From Uranotaenia lowii (taxonomy: Eukaryota > Arthropoda > Insecta > Diptera > Culicidae), in NCBI RefSeq assembly GCF_029784155.1, contig NC_073693.1, forward strand, positions 170,801,104-170,865,103: DNA of 64,000 nt, written 5' to 3'. Below, one piece after another: positions 1 to 12,604 of this stretch. A model generated the notes under the pieces. It worked only from the letters and a program-made list of their open reading frames with translations. It had not been told where the DNA came from and did not search any database. Numbering within the stretch: position 1 is the stretch's first letter; each line of letters begins with the position of its first letter. Made by a program: the position numbers and the translations under genes.

Positions 1-1124
1 AAACTCAGACAAAACTGTAGTTGCTTAAATTGAACCAATCGACAATACAAAGTTTCTTTATTGAATTTCCATCCCAATTTAGGTCTTAAACTTGAAATTT
101 GTATTAAAACATTTTCAACTGATTTAACCAAAATTTTATAATCATAAATATCCTGAATTCAGCATATCATTTTCCAAAAGATCATTCTCAAATTATTATA
201 AAAACGATCTCATAGTTCAGTTGCTAATATCATTGAGTGATTTTTTGAACATGAATTTTTCTGTTTTCAATCTTATCTTTATTCAATATCAATTCATTGA
301 GATTTCCAAGTCTTGTATTGTCTAATTACTGAAGTTCTGTTTCATGGTTTTTTCTGAATTTTGAGAAATCAGAATGTTTGTTTAAGGTACTAAACTGATT
401 AGAATTCCTTATCTGACTTTTTTCAATGATAACTGATTCTGTGATTAAGTTATTTAATCTTTATTCTTATCTTTATTCTGTTTTTTTTTTTCAATTGATC
501 ATTTTTGCACTTATACCCCTAAGGCTTTGAGGGCATCGAATGAAACTTTTGTTACATTTGGAATAACAATTTGATAACAATTTTGTTTATCTGATGAGAA
601 TCATATTTATTCGCAGCTCATGAAAACGTTTTTTTTTTTGTTTCAAAGATAATAAATTGAAATTCACATTTGGTGCAATTTCTGCTTTGGTAACTTTGAC
701 TTCTCTCTTTATTTTTTTTTTTAATTTAATTCATATTTTGTATATCAATACTTGATTTGAAACTATGATTTAAGATTTGAGACACTGAATTGTGGTTTTG
801 AGTATAAGTTGATTTTAAGTCCTGAATTCTTAAACTCTTGTATCTGTATCTCTATGGAATTTGAATTTAATCATTTTATTTAGTTTTTTGAATTTTGTGT
901 TATATGTTTCAAATCTTCATGATAATTCCCAATTGTCATCAGGTAAATATTTCGCGATGGAGTACAAACCAGACGATTAATGATGAAATGAAAATCATAT
1001 AAAATATTGATCCGGTCATTTTTCTAAATCAGAGAATTTTATTTGGTAATAAGGGTTTTAAACAGGAAGAATAAATTTTGCATTTTGCAGCTCAAACCAG
1101 AGCTTTCATTATTTTTTTTTTAAC
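1..1124. other. AT-rich stretch without a gene
   Basis: Very AT-rich DNA with many short homopolymers. I see no open frame with a recognisable product, no RNA gene and no clear repeat unit. It could be intron or intergenic DNA. Confidence 0.6.
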
Positions 1125-1278
1125 GGGCTTGTGATATAGCTCAGTTGGCAAGTCTGTTGTCTCCTGAGCCGATTTCCGCGAGTTCGAGCCCAAGAGTAAA
1201 CATCGAACACAGTTGTACCGGATAAGTTTTTCAATAACGATCCGCCAACTGTAACGTTGATAAAGTCGCGAATGCCAT
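1125..1278 (+). mobile_element. tRNA-derived SINE, 5' part (split by the LINE)
   Basis: The head carries RNA polymerase III promoter boxes: box A TAGCTCAGTTGGCAAG at about 1137 and box B GAGTTCGAGCC at 1180. The same sequence occurs complete at 60067-60260 (+) and 36260-36451 (-), and those copies define the family. This copy stops at GCGAATGCCAT, where a Jockey-type LINE begins in the opposite orientation. The missing 3' end reappears at 5777. The body is probably non-coding RNA copied by a LINE reverse transcriptase; which LINE serves as partner is not visible. Confidence 0.85.
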
Positions 1279-1521
1279 TTTTTTTTTTTAAATATGTCTT
1301 TATTTGTATCAAATCATGATTACACTTATATTACATTATTGCATTAAACTAGGTGTTCAGCTCAATAATGAACTGTTCATAGCCCTATAAGTAACTAGAT
1401 TATAAAAATTTATTTATAAGATTTAAATTTGCTGAGCGCAATCAAATTTTTAATGTAGGAGAACATCCTGTAATAGCAAAAATATTTTATACTTAAAACT
1501 AAACACTATCTTAAAATTAAA

Positions 1522-4175
1522 CTAAACATAAAGAGAACGAATCTCTGCGATGGAAGACTGCATCGATTTGCCTCTGAAGTTGGAGATGATTTTGTTGGCC
1601 ATCTCTTCGATAGATTCAATGCCTGCAATCCGATGAAGATCTTCGGTGCTGTGCCAAGGTGGAAGCCGCAAAATCATTTTCAGAACTTTGTTCTGAATCC
1701 TCTGGATGACTTTCTTCCTCGTCGCGCAGCAGCTAGACCAAATCGGAACTGCATACATGATCGCTGGTCGGAAAACTTGTTTGTAGATGAGCATCTTATT
1801 TCGCAGACACAACCGGGATTTCCTGTTGATGAGAGAATAAAGAGATTTAGTGTATTTATTACATTTAGATTGAATATCTTCAATGTGATTTTTAAAAGTA
1901 AGATTCCGATCAAGTGTAAGTCCCAAGTACTTCACGTGATCAGACCATTCTAATGAAACCCCATTAAAAGTTATGGAATGATTTTCATTAGGTTTTAAAA
2001 AATTTGCTCTTGGCTTATGGGGAAATAAAATAAGTTGAGTTTTGGAAGCGTTAGGAGAAATTTTCCACATTTTCAAGTAATTCAAAAAGGAATTTAAATT
2101 TTGTTGCAATCTACTGCGTACCACCCGTAAATTTCGACCTTTTGCTGGAAGCAAAGTATCATCAGCAAATAATCTTCTACCTTTTCCTTCTGGTACATCA
2201 GGAAGATCAGAAGTAAAAATATTGTATAAAATTGGCCCAAGTATACTGCCTTGAGGGACACCAGCTCTAATGGGTGTCCTTTCAGAGCATGAATTTTGAT
2301 AGCTTACTTGTAAGGTTCGGCTAGTCAAATAATTTTGAATAATTTTGGTGAGATATACAGGAAAATCAAATCGAGCTAATTTAGCTACTAAACCTTTGTG
2401 CCAAACACTGTCAAAAGCTTTTTCAATATCAAGAAGAGCAACACCAGTTGAATAACCTTCAGATTTGCTAGCGTTAATCATATTAGTTACACTCAAAAGT
2501 TGATGTGTAGTAGAATGTCCATGACGAAAACCAAATTGTTCATCAGGGAAAATGGAATTCTGATTAATGTGAATCATCATTCTATTCAAAATAACTCTCT
2601 CAAATAGTTTACTTAAAGATGGAAGCAAACTAATTGGTCGATAACTTGAAGGCTCTGAAGCACTTTTTCCAGGTTTCAAAATTGGAGTTACTTTGGCATT
2701 TTTCCATTTATTGGGAAAATAGGCCAAGTGAAAACATTTGTTGAAAATTTTAACTAAAAAATTTAAAGTGCTTTCAGGCAACTTTTTAAGAAGAATATAG
2801 AAAATCCCATCTTCCCCTGGAGCTTTCATATTTTTAAATTTTTTGAAAATCAATTTAAGTTCATCAATATTTGTCTCACAAGAACTTTCAAACACATTTT
2901 GCTTAGAAAGAATATCATCAAATTCTAGGGAAATTTGAGCATCAATTGGACTTACAACGTTTAAATTGAAATCATGAGCAGACTCAAATTGTTGGGCTAA
3001 TTTTTGAGCCTTTTCTGAATTAGTTAAAAGAAGTTTATCCCCATCTTTCAAAGTAGGAATTGGCTTCTGGGGCTTTTTCAAAATTTTAGTTAATTTCCAA
3101 AATGGCTTTGAGTAGGGTTTTATGTCCTCTACTGCTTTAGCAAAATTTTCATTACGAATGAAATTTAAACGACGTTTGATCTCTTTTTGAAGGTCGCAAT
3201 AAATTAATTTCAAATAAGGATCCCTAGTACGTTGATATTGGCGTCGACGAATGTTTTTCAGTCGTATCAAAAACTGAAGATCATCATCAATTAAAGGTTG
3301 ATTGAATTTATGTTTAACTTTAGGTATTGAAGCGGCTTTAGCATTGACTATTGCAGTTGTCAAATTTTCTACAGCCAAATCAATATCTTCTATTGAATTC
3401 AGTGGAACGTTTACATCTAAATTACGTTCAATAAAATTCATATATCGCTCCCAGTTAGCCTTTTGAAAGTTAAAAGTTGATTTTAAAGGGTTTTCAATGG
3501 GACTTTGGGATAAAGAAAATGTTACTGGAAGGTGGTCTGAATCGAGGTCCGCATGAGTAACTAATTGACTACAATGCTCGCCTAAATCCGTTAGAACCAA
3601 ATCAATTGTGGAGGGATTTCTAATTGAAGAAAAACAAGTATGCCCATTAGGATATTCAACAGTATAATAACCTGCAGAGCAGTCATTAAACAAAATATTC
3701 CCATTTGAATTTGATGAAATATTATTCCAAGATCGGTGTTTTGCATTAAAGTCACCAATAATAAAAAATTTAGATTTATTTCTGGTGAGTTTTTGTAAAT
3801 CTCCCTTCAAAAAATTTTTCTGTTCACCGCTACATTGAAAAGGCAAATATGCGGCAACAATTATAATTTTCCCCATAGAAGTTTCTAATTCAATTCCAAT
3901 TGTTTCTAAGACTTTTGTATTGAAAGAAGGAAGAAGTCTAAATTTGAGACGACTATTGATGACAATAGCTACACCCCCACCTTGTCGATCAAGTCGATCA
4001 TTTCGTAAAATTGCAAAGCATTGCTTTTCAAGTTATTGTCTGGCTTTAAAAAAGTTTCAGTGATGGCAGCAATATGTATGTTTTGAGTTTTCAAAAATAA
4101 AAAGAATTCATCTTGGTTAGCCAGCAAAGATCTAGCGTTCCAATTCATAATATTTAAACATCTATTTGGATCCAT
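1522..4175 (-). pseudogene. LINE ORF2: endonuclease and reverse transcriptase, one frameshift
   Basis: ORF2 nicks target DNA and copies the element RNA into the nick. Translation starts at the ATG at 4175, overlapping the end of ORF1 by 14 nt. The first 67 residues carry the start of the apurinic-type endonuclease (MNWNARSL, then TETFL). A one-base loss near 4003-4006 breaks the frame just before the RNDR-GGG segment. The frame resumes and stays open to 1522 (784 codons from the ATG at 3876). Further endonuclease motifs are GDFNAKHRSW and SDHLPV. Reverse transcriptase motifs include GVPQGSILGP and the catalytic FADD (codons at 2158-2169). I see no RNase H domain, as in most Jockey elements. 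Apart from the frameshift I found no stop codon. Confidence 0.9.
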
Positions 4176-5595
4176 GAGGGAATCGCAAAGTCATAATAAT
4201 TTTGTTAGCATAATTAAAAGAAGTTTGGAAAGCTTCAAACATTGAATTTGCTTTCAACATAAGTTGCATCATTTCCATTAAATTTTGATGCAAAAATTTT
4301 AATTTTTCCTCAGTAATCTCACCCAAATCAACAAAATTGTTAGAATCAGAAGAGGAAGGAGAAGAAAAAGTATTTGAATTTCGGGGATTTTCCCAAGCCT
4401 TCGCATGAACGTTGAGACTTGGTTTTTTCCCATTTTTATTAGTTAAACCTGAAGAGGGCAACCCATTTTCAACCACCTCTGAGAACGATAAACAACGAGT
4501 CTGGGGCGCAGAATCAGCCCAGGTAACATTAAAATCACTTCGGGTATTACCCAGCCGTGATTCCAATGTAGACCGAGGCTGAATGCGAACAGGCAGGTTG
4601 TTTGCCGGCCCGACGTGTGAAGACGAAAAAGAGGAAGGAGGAGAAGAAACTTTTCTGGAAACTTTGGGATTTTTCCTAGAAGCAATAATTTTTGCCCTGA
4701 TGGGACAGTCTAGCGAATTCGAGGAATGATTACCTGCGCAATTTGCACACTTAAAAAATTCTGTTTTTGGCTTATCACCACCAAAAAGGCATTTAGATTT
4801 TTCATGATCGAATGAGCCGCAAAACATGCATCTGGCATTCATTCTACAATTTTTAGTGCCATGACAAAAAGCTTGACAACGACGACATTGCGTAATATTT
4901 TGAAGAAAATTGGTAGAAGATTTACGAAAAGGTTCGAATTTGATTCGACAATGAAACATAAGACGAGCCTTTTCAAGAATTTGCAAATTATTAACCTGAT
5001 CCTTTTTAAAATGGATCAAATAAAGTTCAGGAGCAAAACCAACACTACTGATATTATTCGTGTTGGTTCTTTTCCTCATTTGAATTACTTGAATTGGAGA
5101 AAAACCTAACAAAGAATTTAATTCAGCTGTGATCTCATCCGGTGTCTGATCGCCAGTGAGACCACGAAGTACCACTTTAAATGGACGATCACTTCTAGTG
5201 TCGTACGTAAAAAATTGGTGTTTTTTATTATTCAAATAATTTAAAACCTTTTGAAAATCATTAAAAGATTCCGCCAATATACGAGCAGTTCCCCTTCGAC
5301 CGATCTGAAAAGAAATCTTCACATCCTTGACGGAAGCGACGATTTCTTTTCGAAAGGCATTGAAGTCAGGAATCGTGACCGTTATTGGTGGAATCTTTTC
5401 GTTTTTAAGAGTATAAGAAGAAGAAGAAGGTTTCTTAGTACTCTTATCAGAATTAAATATGAATATTTCCTCATCACCGATGTTATGAAGGACATCGAAT
5501 GAATTGGAAATTTCAACTTTTTTGGCAGATGGCCCTGGATTAGGTTCAGCAATCCGTTTTCTTCCGGCCCTTGAGCCGGCCGAAGACTTCCCCAT
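4162..5595 (-). CDS. LINE ORF1: gag-like nucleic-acid-binding protein
   Basis: This 477-residue protein would coat the element RNA to form the retrotransposition particle. I chose the ATG at 5595 (MGKSSAGSRAGRKR). The open frame extends upstream to 5898, but that part translates the SINE tail and poly-A/poly-T and is not genuine. The middle and C-terminal half hold three Cys-His knuckles in a row (starting CRRCQAFCHG, CMFCGSFDH and CANCAGNHSS), the usual arrangement for Jockey-clade ORF1. The rest is Ser/Lys-rich. Its stop overlaps the ORF2 start, so ORF2 is probably translated by reinitiation or coupling; that is an inference from the overlap. The frame appears intact. Confidence 0.88.
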   Translation of the reverse strand: MGKSSAGSRAGRKRIAEPNPGPSAKKVEISNSFDVLHNIGDEEIFIFNSDKSTKKPSSSSYTLKNEKIPPITVTIPDFNAFRKEIVASVKDVKISFQIGRRGTARILAESFNDFQKVLNYLNNKKHQFFTYDTRSDRPFKVVLRGLTGDQTPDEITAELNSLLGFSPIQVIQMRKRTNTNNISSVGFAPELYLIHFKKDQVNNLQILEKARLMFHCRIKFEPFRKSSTNFLQNITQCRRCQAFCHGTKNCRMNARCMFCGSFDHEKSKCLFGGDKPKTEFFKCANCAGNHSSNSLDCPIRAKIIASRKNPKVSRKVSSPPSSFSSSHVGPANNLPVRIQPRSTLESRLGNTRSDFNVTWADSAPQTRCLSFSEVVENGLPSSGLTNKNGKKPSLNVHAKAWENPRNSNTFSSPSSSDSNNFVDLGEITEEKLKFLHQNLMEMMQLMLKANSMFEAFQTSFNYANKIIMTLRFPHGSK

Positions 5596-5776
5596 GCTGG
5601 AAAGAAAAGAGAAAATATGAATAAAAGAAAATGAAAATAATTTTAGCACTGAAAAGTGCTGATTGAAATACAGGTAAGGAAAAAATAAATAATGTAAAAT
5701 GTTCCTGCAGGTACACAGCAACGATACGATGCTCCGGCGTACGTGTTGACGGCTCAACGGTACAGATGGAAGTGAC

Positions 5777-5837
5777 CGCGAATGCCATAAAGATGGTAAA
5801 ACGACTATAATCGAAACAAAAAAAAAAAAAAAAAAAA
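5777..5837 (+). mobile_element. tRNA-derived SINE, 3' part
   Basis: Continuation of the SINE at 1125-1278. It starts with the 12-bp target duplication (5777-5788), runs through GACTATAATCGAAAC and ends in a run of about 19 A. A T run follows directly (5838-5853), giving an A/T homopolymer hairpin. The same 3' end is found in the copies at 60 kb and 36 kb. Confidence 0.85.
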
Positions 5838-5900
5838 TTTTTTTTTTTTTTTTAATTTCTAAACTCTTCCGCAATGATTGCACGTGATTTATTAACAACT

Positions 5901-6225
5901 AGCTGACCCGGTAAACTTCGTTTTACCTGTTACTTATCAAATCGTTGGAAAATGTTTACAGTTCTTTAACTTCTTTGTGCTCGTGAATCAGTTTTCATGA
6001 AAATCGTCTTCAAGTTGTTGGAGTTTTGTACCGTTTTTAGTTGATTTTGTATAGGAGCCCCTCTTCCATAAAAAGTGAGATTCTTGAAACTATTATACAA
6101 ACCATCTCTGACCCAAAAAACCCTCGGATACCAAATTTCACTTCATTCCGACCGACCATTCATACGTGATGTTGTTACAAAGAAAACGCCTCCATTTTTA
6201 TATATAAGATTTTTATTTGAAGGTA
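5901..6225 (+). repeat. Interspersed repeat, AGCTGACCCGGTAAAC family
   Basis: It begins AGCTGACCCGGTAAACTTCG and includes a segment that translates by chance to KPSLTQKTLGYQI. A diverged copy lies at 29095-29329 in the opposite orientation. It looks like the non-coding tail of a mobile element; I cannot assign the class from these two copies. Confidence 0.7.
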
Positions 6226-9200
6226 CCGGAAACTATCTTCTACGCAGACAACAGACAGTAAACTGAACTCATCTCCAGTTCTTTTTCACTTTTAAAATGT
6301 TTTCTATTCTCTTGGAAAACAGTTGAAAAATAAAGAATCATAGGGCCTCCTTGAAAAATTGCCCCAAGCCCCCGGGATGGCTTTATCCGGCCCTGGTTGT
6401 AAAAGTTATGGTTAATTTACCTCAACAGAAATGCTTACTGTGTTTCATTAAAAAATTTTAAAGGTTAAACATAACTTGTTGGAAGAAATTCTACAATTTC
6501 TTATCGATTTTGATAGATAACCACTTGAAATCTTGTTCAAATATCATAATTTTTCATAGAAGTCATTGAATTTAGAAAAAATAACAGAATTTCAAGGCTG
6601 TGATATCAATTTTATTTTTGAACAGCCTTAAATATAATTCAGAATCTGCTATGTGTTTCGATAGCAAAAGAACAATGTTTCGAGAGTTTTTATTCTAAAT
6701 TCCTGGATTTTTCCTTAACTTACCGTACATTGCCCATTGTGTACATTGAAGACTGTGAAACGTTTGGATTTATGTGGGCTTTGAAAATTATCAAAGGTAA
6801 TTTTGGCAGAGATATTTGGAAAAAGAAATAAAATAATAAATAATTTGTGTGGGAGTTCAAAAATTTGAGAATTTCTAATTTGCCATACAACCTTGAAGCG
6901 TTGAATTGGGACATACATTCAGGGGTAAAAAACATTGAATTTTTTTTTTTCGCATACTTATGATGATACCTAAAAGGATTCTAGTGGAATTAAGGAGCCA
7001 CCGTCATTTGAAATTCAACACAACCTTATTTACTTCGGTTAAACGTGGTCTTTGTTTTAAGTGCGTAGGCAACAGTCAAAAACTGAATTTTGATCGAAAT
7101 GAGAAAAAATGTTCTATAGTATCGGTTAAATTCCCTGGCTTTTTGCGGTTTTTTTTTACTTTAAGGTGCAGAGACATTTTTTAGCAAAATATTTTCAACA
7201 TCAGCTTCAGTATTTCTTACGAACCCGAACATCCGCATACATATGCGTACATTGCTGTTAATAACCGCAACAAACCCTTACCTCGATGCTCTGCGACAGG
7301 ACGGTTCTGTCATCAAAAGTTTATAAAACTTGGTACAGAAGCTTCCTACAATATTTGAATCGGCACATGGTGGCAATGAATTCCCGGGAAAAAGAGTAGG
7401 TGATTGGGTTGAAACATGACCGAAAAGGTAGGTTCTTATGAATGTGTATCGAAGACCCTTTTCGAACCTGCAACGATTTTACGATTTCCCTACGCCACTC
7501 CGGTTGAATTATCTACACAGAACGGCAATAACGCCATGTACCCGGGGATAATTCCGTTTTTTTTATTCTCAGTTTGCGACTGGAAGAAAAAAACGAATCA
7601 AATCGATTCCAACTGAAGCCTCAAGAGGATTGATATTATATCGCAGTCAATGCCAATTGAATGTATCCCTTTCCATTACTTCCACAAACAATTTTATACT
7701 ATTTTAATTGCCAACCGACGAGCAAAAATGGTGGAATCAGAATGAAGAACAACATTTTCCGGAGAATTGACTACTGATATACAAAAGATCCAATCGGAAA
7801 CTTTTCATGTGCTTCATTAACTTTTCTCCATCCTCTTTACATCATGGAAGTATATCTTGTTTGTTCTGATCACATGATTCTGCCTTCACAGCCAGCCAGA
7901 AGACTTCCCTCTCGAGTGGCACCGGATGCTGGCTTTCCGAAAACTTGGCATCGGTAGTGTGAATATTCATCCTCTGCTCGATAGACTGTGTGGAATGGAA
8001 TCTATTTTTGCATTCACCATCGACGCTGACGAGACGAATCCAATCACCAGTATCTCTTTAGAATTGTTATATGTATTATCCATTCTAATGAATTTGTTTA
8101 AGTATCATTATCTGAGATTGTTTGTGCTCTGCTCGACGATTCCTTTAAAATTAACGGTGTGCAATAATGACCGGAAAGAGTGAAAGACTCGATTTGCCAT
8201 TGCTGAGTGGTTTTGCTGCCATATGAAAAGCCCTCGGGAAAATTCTGATCAGGAGTTTCCACCGGATGGCAAGAAACCGGATGCTGGTCCATTCAGACTC
8301 AGACTCACAACTGATACCTGTGCGAACTGATACTCAATTGGCAATGGAATGTATGCGGTGATGATGAAGAACTTCCGGGATCAGCGAGATACATAGCAGT
8401 TTACTATATCACTGTCGGTGCTTTGATTCGTTCTCCGGGGTCAAATCGAATGGATTGGAATCGTTTGATTGGTTAAAGTTTTGCTGCTGAAGAGTGATTT
8501 GGCCAAGCTCAGGCGGAAGCTGTGGTTTTACGACTTTGCCTTTTATAATTTTCTTATGGATTGTGGAATACTTAATACGAAAATTCATTAGATTTTTCCT
8601 AAATAAACTCTAATTAATTGAATAAGCCGTTTTAAAATATTGAATTTTTCATCTGAAATAATGAACTGTGTCATGGATTGAGTTTAGATTATAATGTTTT
8701 AAGATGATACGAATAAGTTCTAAACTATTGAAGTGTATTCCAAATCTTCATTTGAAATCTTCTATCTGAATTAAGGGTTCAACATCGTCTTAAAGTGCTC
8801 ACAATTTATTCAAAGATGAGGACAGAACATCAACTCAATTTTTTTTCGTTGAAAATTTTTTCTCCAAGACCCCATTTACAGCAAATGCCTAACACCTGCT
8901 CGTTATTCTGCCGTAAATTAGCAAATCCCTGAGGGCCAACGTTCTCCCCAACAGAAACAAGCTTGTAATTATATCTGATCCAATTTTCTTCATTTCGCTC
9001 ATCAATTTTGATCGCTGATATTAGCTGGGAAAGAATCTTCCTCGTTTTTGAAAGCTAGAAAACAATGACCAATCCCAATTTGCGGTAGCCGCCATTCCTG
9101 TGTAATTGGTTCATCAGCGGTGGATATTTTCAGCAAGGCATAGTTGAAATACCACCCCGAAAGGAATGATTTGAAATTCATTATTCTATTACTGCAAACT

Positions 9201-12160
9201 AGGACTAGCCAGCCTTAACAGCTGGTTTCCTGATTATCCGTCATTTATCAGTGCCAGAATTACCAAATTACTTTCAAATCGCTTACCGCTGAAGCCGGGA
9301 TACGAAGAAATTCTTGGATCCATCAAAATTTAAACCGCCTTAATTTAGATACCCAATTTTTCTGCCCACTGCTAGGAGTGTTTCAAATTCAAGATTATCG
9401 CTGAACAACCGCAAACGATTATCATTTAGTAAGGCCATTACCATTTTCGTCTAAATTACGCTAGAAATGTTCTACGGGCCGCTAGGATCTGTGTGTTGTG
9501 AGAAATCGCTTTGAGTTCGATAGAAATAAAAACAGTAGATGAGCGCTTTCTGGAAAATTGGTAGGAAAAAACTCAATTGAAAACGCTTTTAAAAAGGGCT
9601 TCACAAAAAAAACAAACCATCTCGTAATAACTAGAGTAAACCAATTGCAGAAGTAACTTCCGCCATCAACGTGCGCGAGTGAGTGAACGTGTTTGTACCT
9701 TCCTACCGACATGTTAGGAAGAGGGAACAAGATGACAGTTATTTATTTATTGGAAATTCTTTCCCGTGTCCTCGTCGCCCGCCATTTTGAGCTCATTGCT
9801 CCACTGGGAAATGCTTCATCATATTTTCGTCATCCATCGTCATCGTCTTCGTCGTCTTTTCAACTTAGGCGTTCGTCGTCGTCCCTCGGATGAAAAGATG
9901 AAGATGATAGCATCGACATCGGTGGGCAGAAAAGAGACTCCATATATTTTACAGGTAAACCTTAACGACATTCCTCGCGAGAAGCCCGGGGTGGTTCTAG
10001 AATAAATTGTCGGATGGAAGAAAAATATTTAAAATGAATGAAGAAAACAGCAATGTGGGTTAAAAAAAATTGATTTGTTCACTTAAGAAAACCAAAAAAA
10101 ATGTCAACACACATGGTATACAAAATAATTTTTATTTCTTCAAAAATTACTATCAGACAATGCAAAAAATTAAGATCTTAAAATTACAAATTAGAAATCA
10201 TACTTTTTAATGAGATCTTGAGACTGAAAGCTGACAATAAATCCTCAATTAATACAACAGTCACATCCAAAAACAGAATTTTTCTTTTGAAATCAAAATG
10301 ACATTTTGAGAAATGTTGAGTTTTTTTAAGAAGTTTTTAGTTCATCAAACATCAAACATTATTCTGAACTCTAAAATCTCATATGAATGATAACTTTGAC
10401 AGTGCTTTAAATATGACTTATTTTATAACACTAAGAAAATCTTCTTCGTATGCTGAAATGGAACAGCAAACAATAAAACCTTTACATTTTACATTTTTAC
10501 AATTGGGGACGTTTTCTTAAATTCATCATATCTCTTTGGAAAAAATTAGCAGCTCGATAACTTTTGCATTTTCTGACAACGGGTAATTTCAAGCTTTTAT
10601 GATCCAAGAGTTAGAACGATACATGAACCCATAGATGAACTAAACGCATTCGTGAGACGTAAACAAATTTTGATATTTTCAAGTTATAGAGGACTTGGTC
10701 CTTTATTAAAAAAGCACTGACATTAGGCAAAATAGAAATATTAAAGTTCCATTGACTATTTTTGGTCATTACTTCTCATTTCAAAGTTTCTAATTGTCAG
10801 ACAACGAGAATTTTAAAAGTTTGTCTTCTATTCTGCTGTCATTACATAATTAAAGGCGCATTTTCTAAGTTTTAGACAAATACAATATTTCGAGTTCTTT
10901 TTATCAGGTAATCACTGGGTAAAGTTTTTGAACAAATATTAGTAAATTCGTGCTAAGCAATGGATCGTGACATCCACAGAAAAAAAAAATCTTTTTGGAC
11001 TCTAGGGATCAATTGAACCCATATCCTACATTTCGGAAAACTTTTTCTCAACAGAAATTGAAAGTTGAACATGGCTTACAAAATACGGCATTGCGAAGTT
11101 CATGTTACAATTTAACGATTTTCGTGTTGGAATATATTCTTTTAATAGGAATTTTTTATGTGAGAAACATTTTAAATTGATCGAAAAGGAACTTCAAGTC
11201 ACATTTAGTTACATTTTTCAAAAAAAGTTCTGAACTGAACTGAAAAATCATTTTTTTCAAAATGGGTTGAAATAAAAGCATTGCTGTTTTGTTCTTTCTA
11301 GCGCATTTTTCTAGAACAATTGATCTTTATAAGACGTTCCAGTTTAGAATAGGGTTACCATTTCAATGCCGAACAAAGTACATTGAGATAATTTTCATTG
11401 TTTTGTTTACATTGTATACTCAACGGCGCTTAATGTCTTAAAATTTTAGACCGATGCACACAGGAGTATGTAGAACAAAAAGTTGGCCAAAAGTGTTTTT
11501 GATGTTAATACGCAGTCATACATTTAAAGATCTTGGAATAAGTCTATTAAAATAATATAAAAGTTTATGAAAATTTTTTTAGCCAATTCAATCCCCTAGC
11601 AGTGATTTTTAAGCTTTCTGATTTTAATAAATAATCGATATCAGTATTAAATCCGCTTGATACTTCAAATATTATCCTGCACCTTGAACGATACAAATAA
11701 CAATGAATTATTATAAAAAAAAAAATCCTCTTAGTTTTTTACCACTTGATTGTAATGATTTCTTTTCAAATTTGCATCAAAAATTCTTTTAGTTGTTTTA
11801 TGTAATGGGCTTCAAAAAGACTCTGCATTTCAGCTGTTTTTACAGGTGTCTTAGAAACTTTTTGATTATTTCCAAAGCATGCGTATATCCTGCTGCCGCA
11901 TAGCTTAAGGAATGTTCTAAGGCACGATTGTATGGAGGTTCTGTGTTTTTCTTCGCTATTTTCGTCTATTTAGAGCACAAATGAGCACATCGCGCAGAAT
12001 AGAGCAAAAAATTTCAATGAGCCTTTTCTCTAAAAAAATAAGATGTGCTTCTATAGAGCGATCTCTATACTCTATACTGCATGATTATTCTAAACAGCTA
12101 AGCTCCTTAAATTTAACGTTCATTTTGCAAACAAATATTTTCAAATTAATTTGAATAAAT
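6226..12160. other. Long stretch without a recognisable gene
   Basis: No frame here gives a recognisable protein. The part at 7.2-9.9 kb has more balanced base composition and looks non-repetitive, with short CGT/CAT-rich runs near 9825-9870. The part at 10.0-12.1 kb is strongly AT-rich. A short CCCGGGATGGCTTTATCCGG segment near 6370 may be a transposon scrap. Intronic or intergenic DNA is the simplest reading. Confidence 0.5.
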
Positions 12161-12265
12161 ACACATTTTCGTAGATGACGGAAAGAATTAAAGAAACATA
12201 AGCTATCAAAGAACGAAAGAACATAAGCCGTAAATATCATGAATTTTTCGAAAAAGATACAACGG

Positions 12266-12338
12266 CTCACCGGCAGGACTTGAACCTGCAATCTCCGCTT
12301 CAGTACAACGGCGCGTTAGCCAATTTCACCACGGTGAA
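12266..12338 (-). tRNA. tRNA-like sequence, possible pseudo-tRNA (anticodon loop ACT)
   Basis: The 73 nt fold by eye into a cloverleaf. The acceptor TTCACCG pairs with CGGTGAG. The anticodon stem CCGTT/AGCGG has a seven-base loop with ACT in the anticodon position. The T stem GCAGG/CCTGC has loop TTCAAGT. A box-A-like GTGAAATTGGCTAACG is present. ACT would read a serine codon, but serine tRNAs have a long variable arm and this one is short. A tRNA-derived repeat is therefore more likely than a working tRNA. Confidence 0.45.
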
Positions 12339-12531
12339 CGTGAACGGTGAACCCGAGCAATCGAGCTCTGCCGATCAACTGCTGGACCTTCTATCGATAA
12401 CACAATGTATATCCCGCATGTGATCTTTCCCGCTATTGATCTCTCTTGTTTCTCTAACCCCACCCATCGACTCGGGATTTAAGCCGAGCGAGCACATGGT
12501 CGATTGCTTCGGGTTTGCCGGTTTCATCACG

Positions 12532-12604
12532 TTCACCGTGGTGAAATTGGCTAACGCGCCGTTGTACTGAAGCGGAGATTGCAGGTTCAAGTCCTGCCGG
12601 TGAG
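12532..12604 (+). tRNA. tRNA-like sequence, inverted partner copy
   Basis: Same 73-nt sequence as the unit at 12266-12338 but on the other strand, with the same stems and ACT loop. The DNA after it (CCGTTGTATCTTTTTCGAA) is shared with the partner, so the whole block was duplicated rather than only a tRNA gene. Confidence 0.45.

Larger units (their letters stand above)
1279..5776 (-). mobile_element. Jockey-type non-LTR retrotransposon, near full length
   Basis: This 4.5-kb element reads right to left: 5' UTR (about 5776-5596), ORF1 with zinc knuckles, ORF2 with endonuclease and reverse transcriptase, then a short 3' UTR ending AATAAAGACATATTT followed by an A tail (T run at 1279-1289 on the + strand). 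It lies inside a SINE, flanked by an exact 12-bp repeat CGCGAATGCCAT at 1267-1278 and 5777-5788. That is the target duplication and fixes both ends. Intact ends and long open frames suggest a fairly young insertion. One frameshift in ORF2 (near 4003) makes this copy probably unable to move by itself. Confidence 0.9.

Noticed and set aside
5596..5898. N-terminal extension of ORF1 to 578 residues
   Set aside because: It translates the A/T tail and the SINE; the target duplication shows the LINE ends at 5776, so the start at 5595 is preferred.
12266..12604. Two functional serine tRNA genes
   Set aside because: Variable arm too short for serine and duplicated together with flanking DNA; kept only as tRNA-like repeat units.
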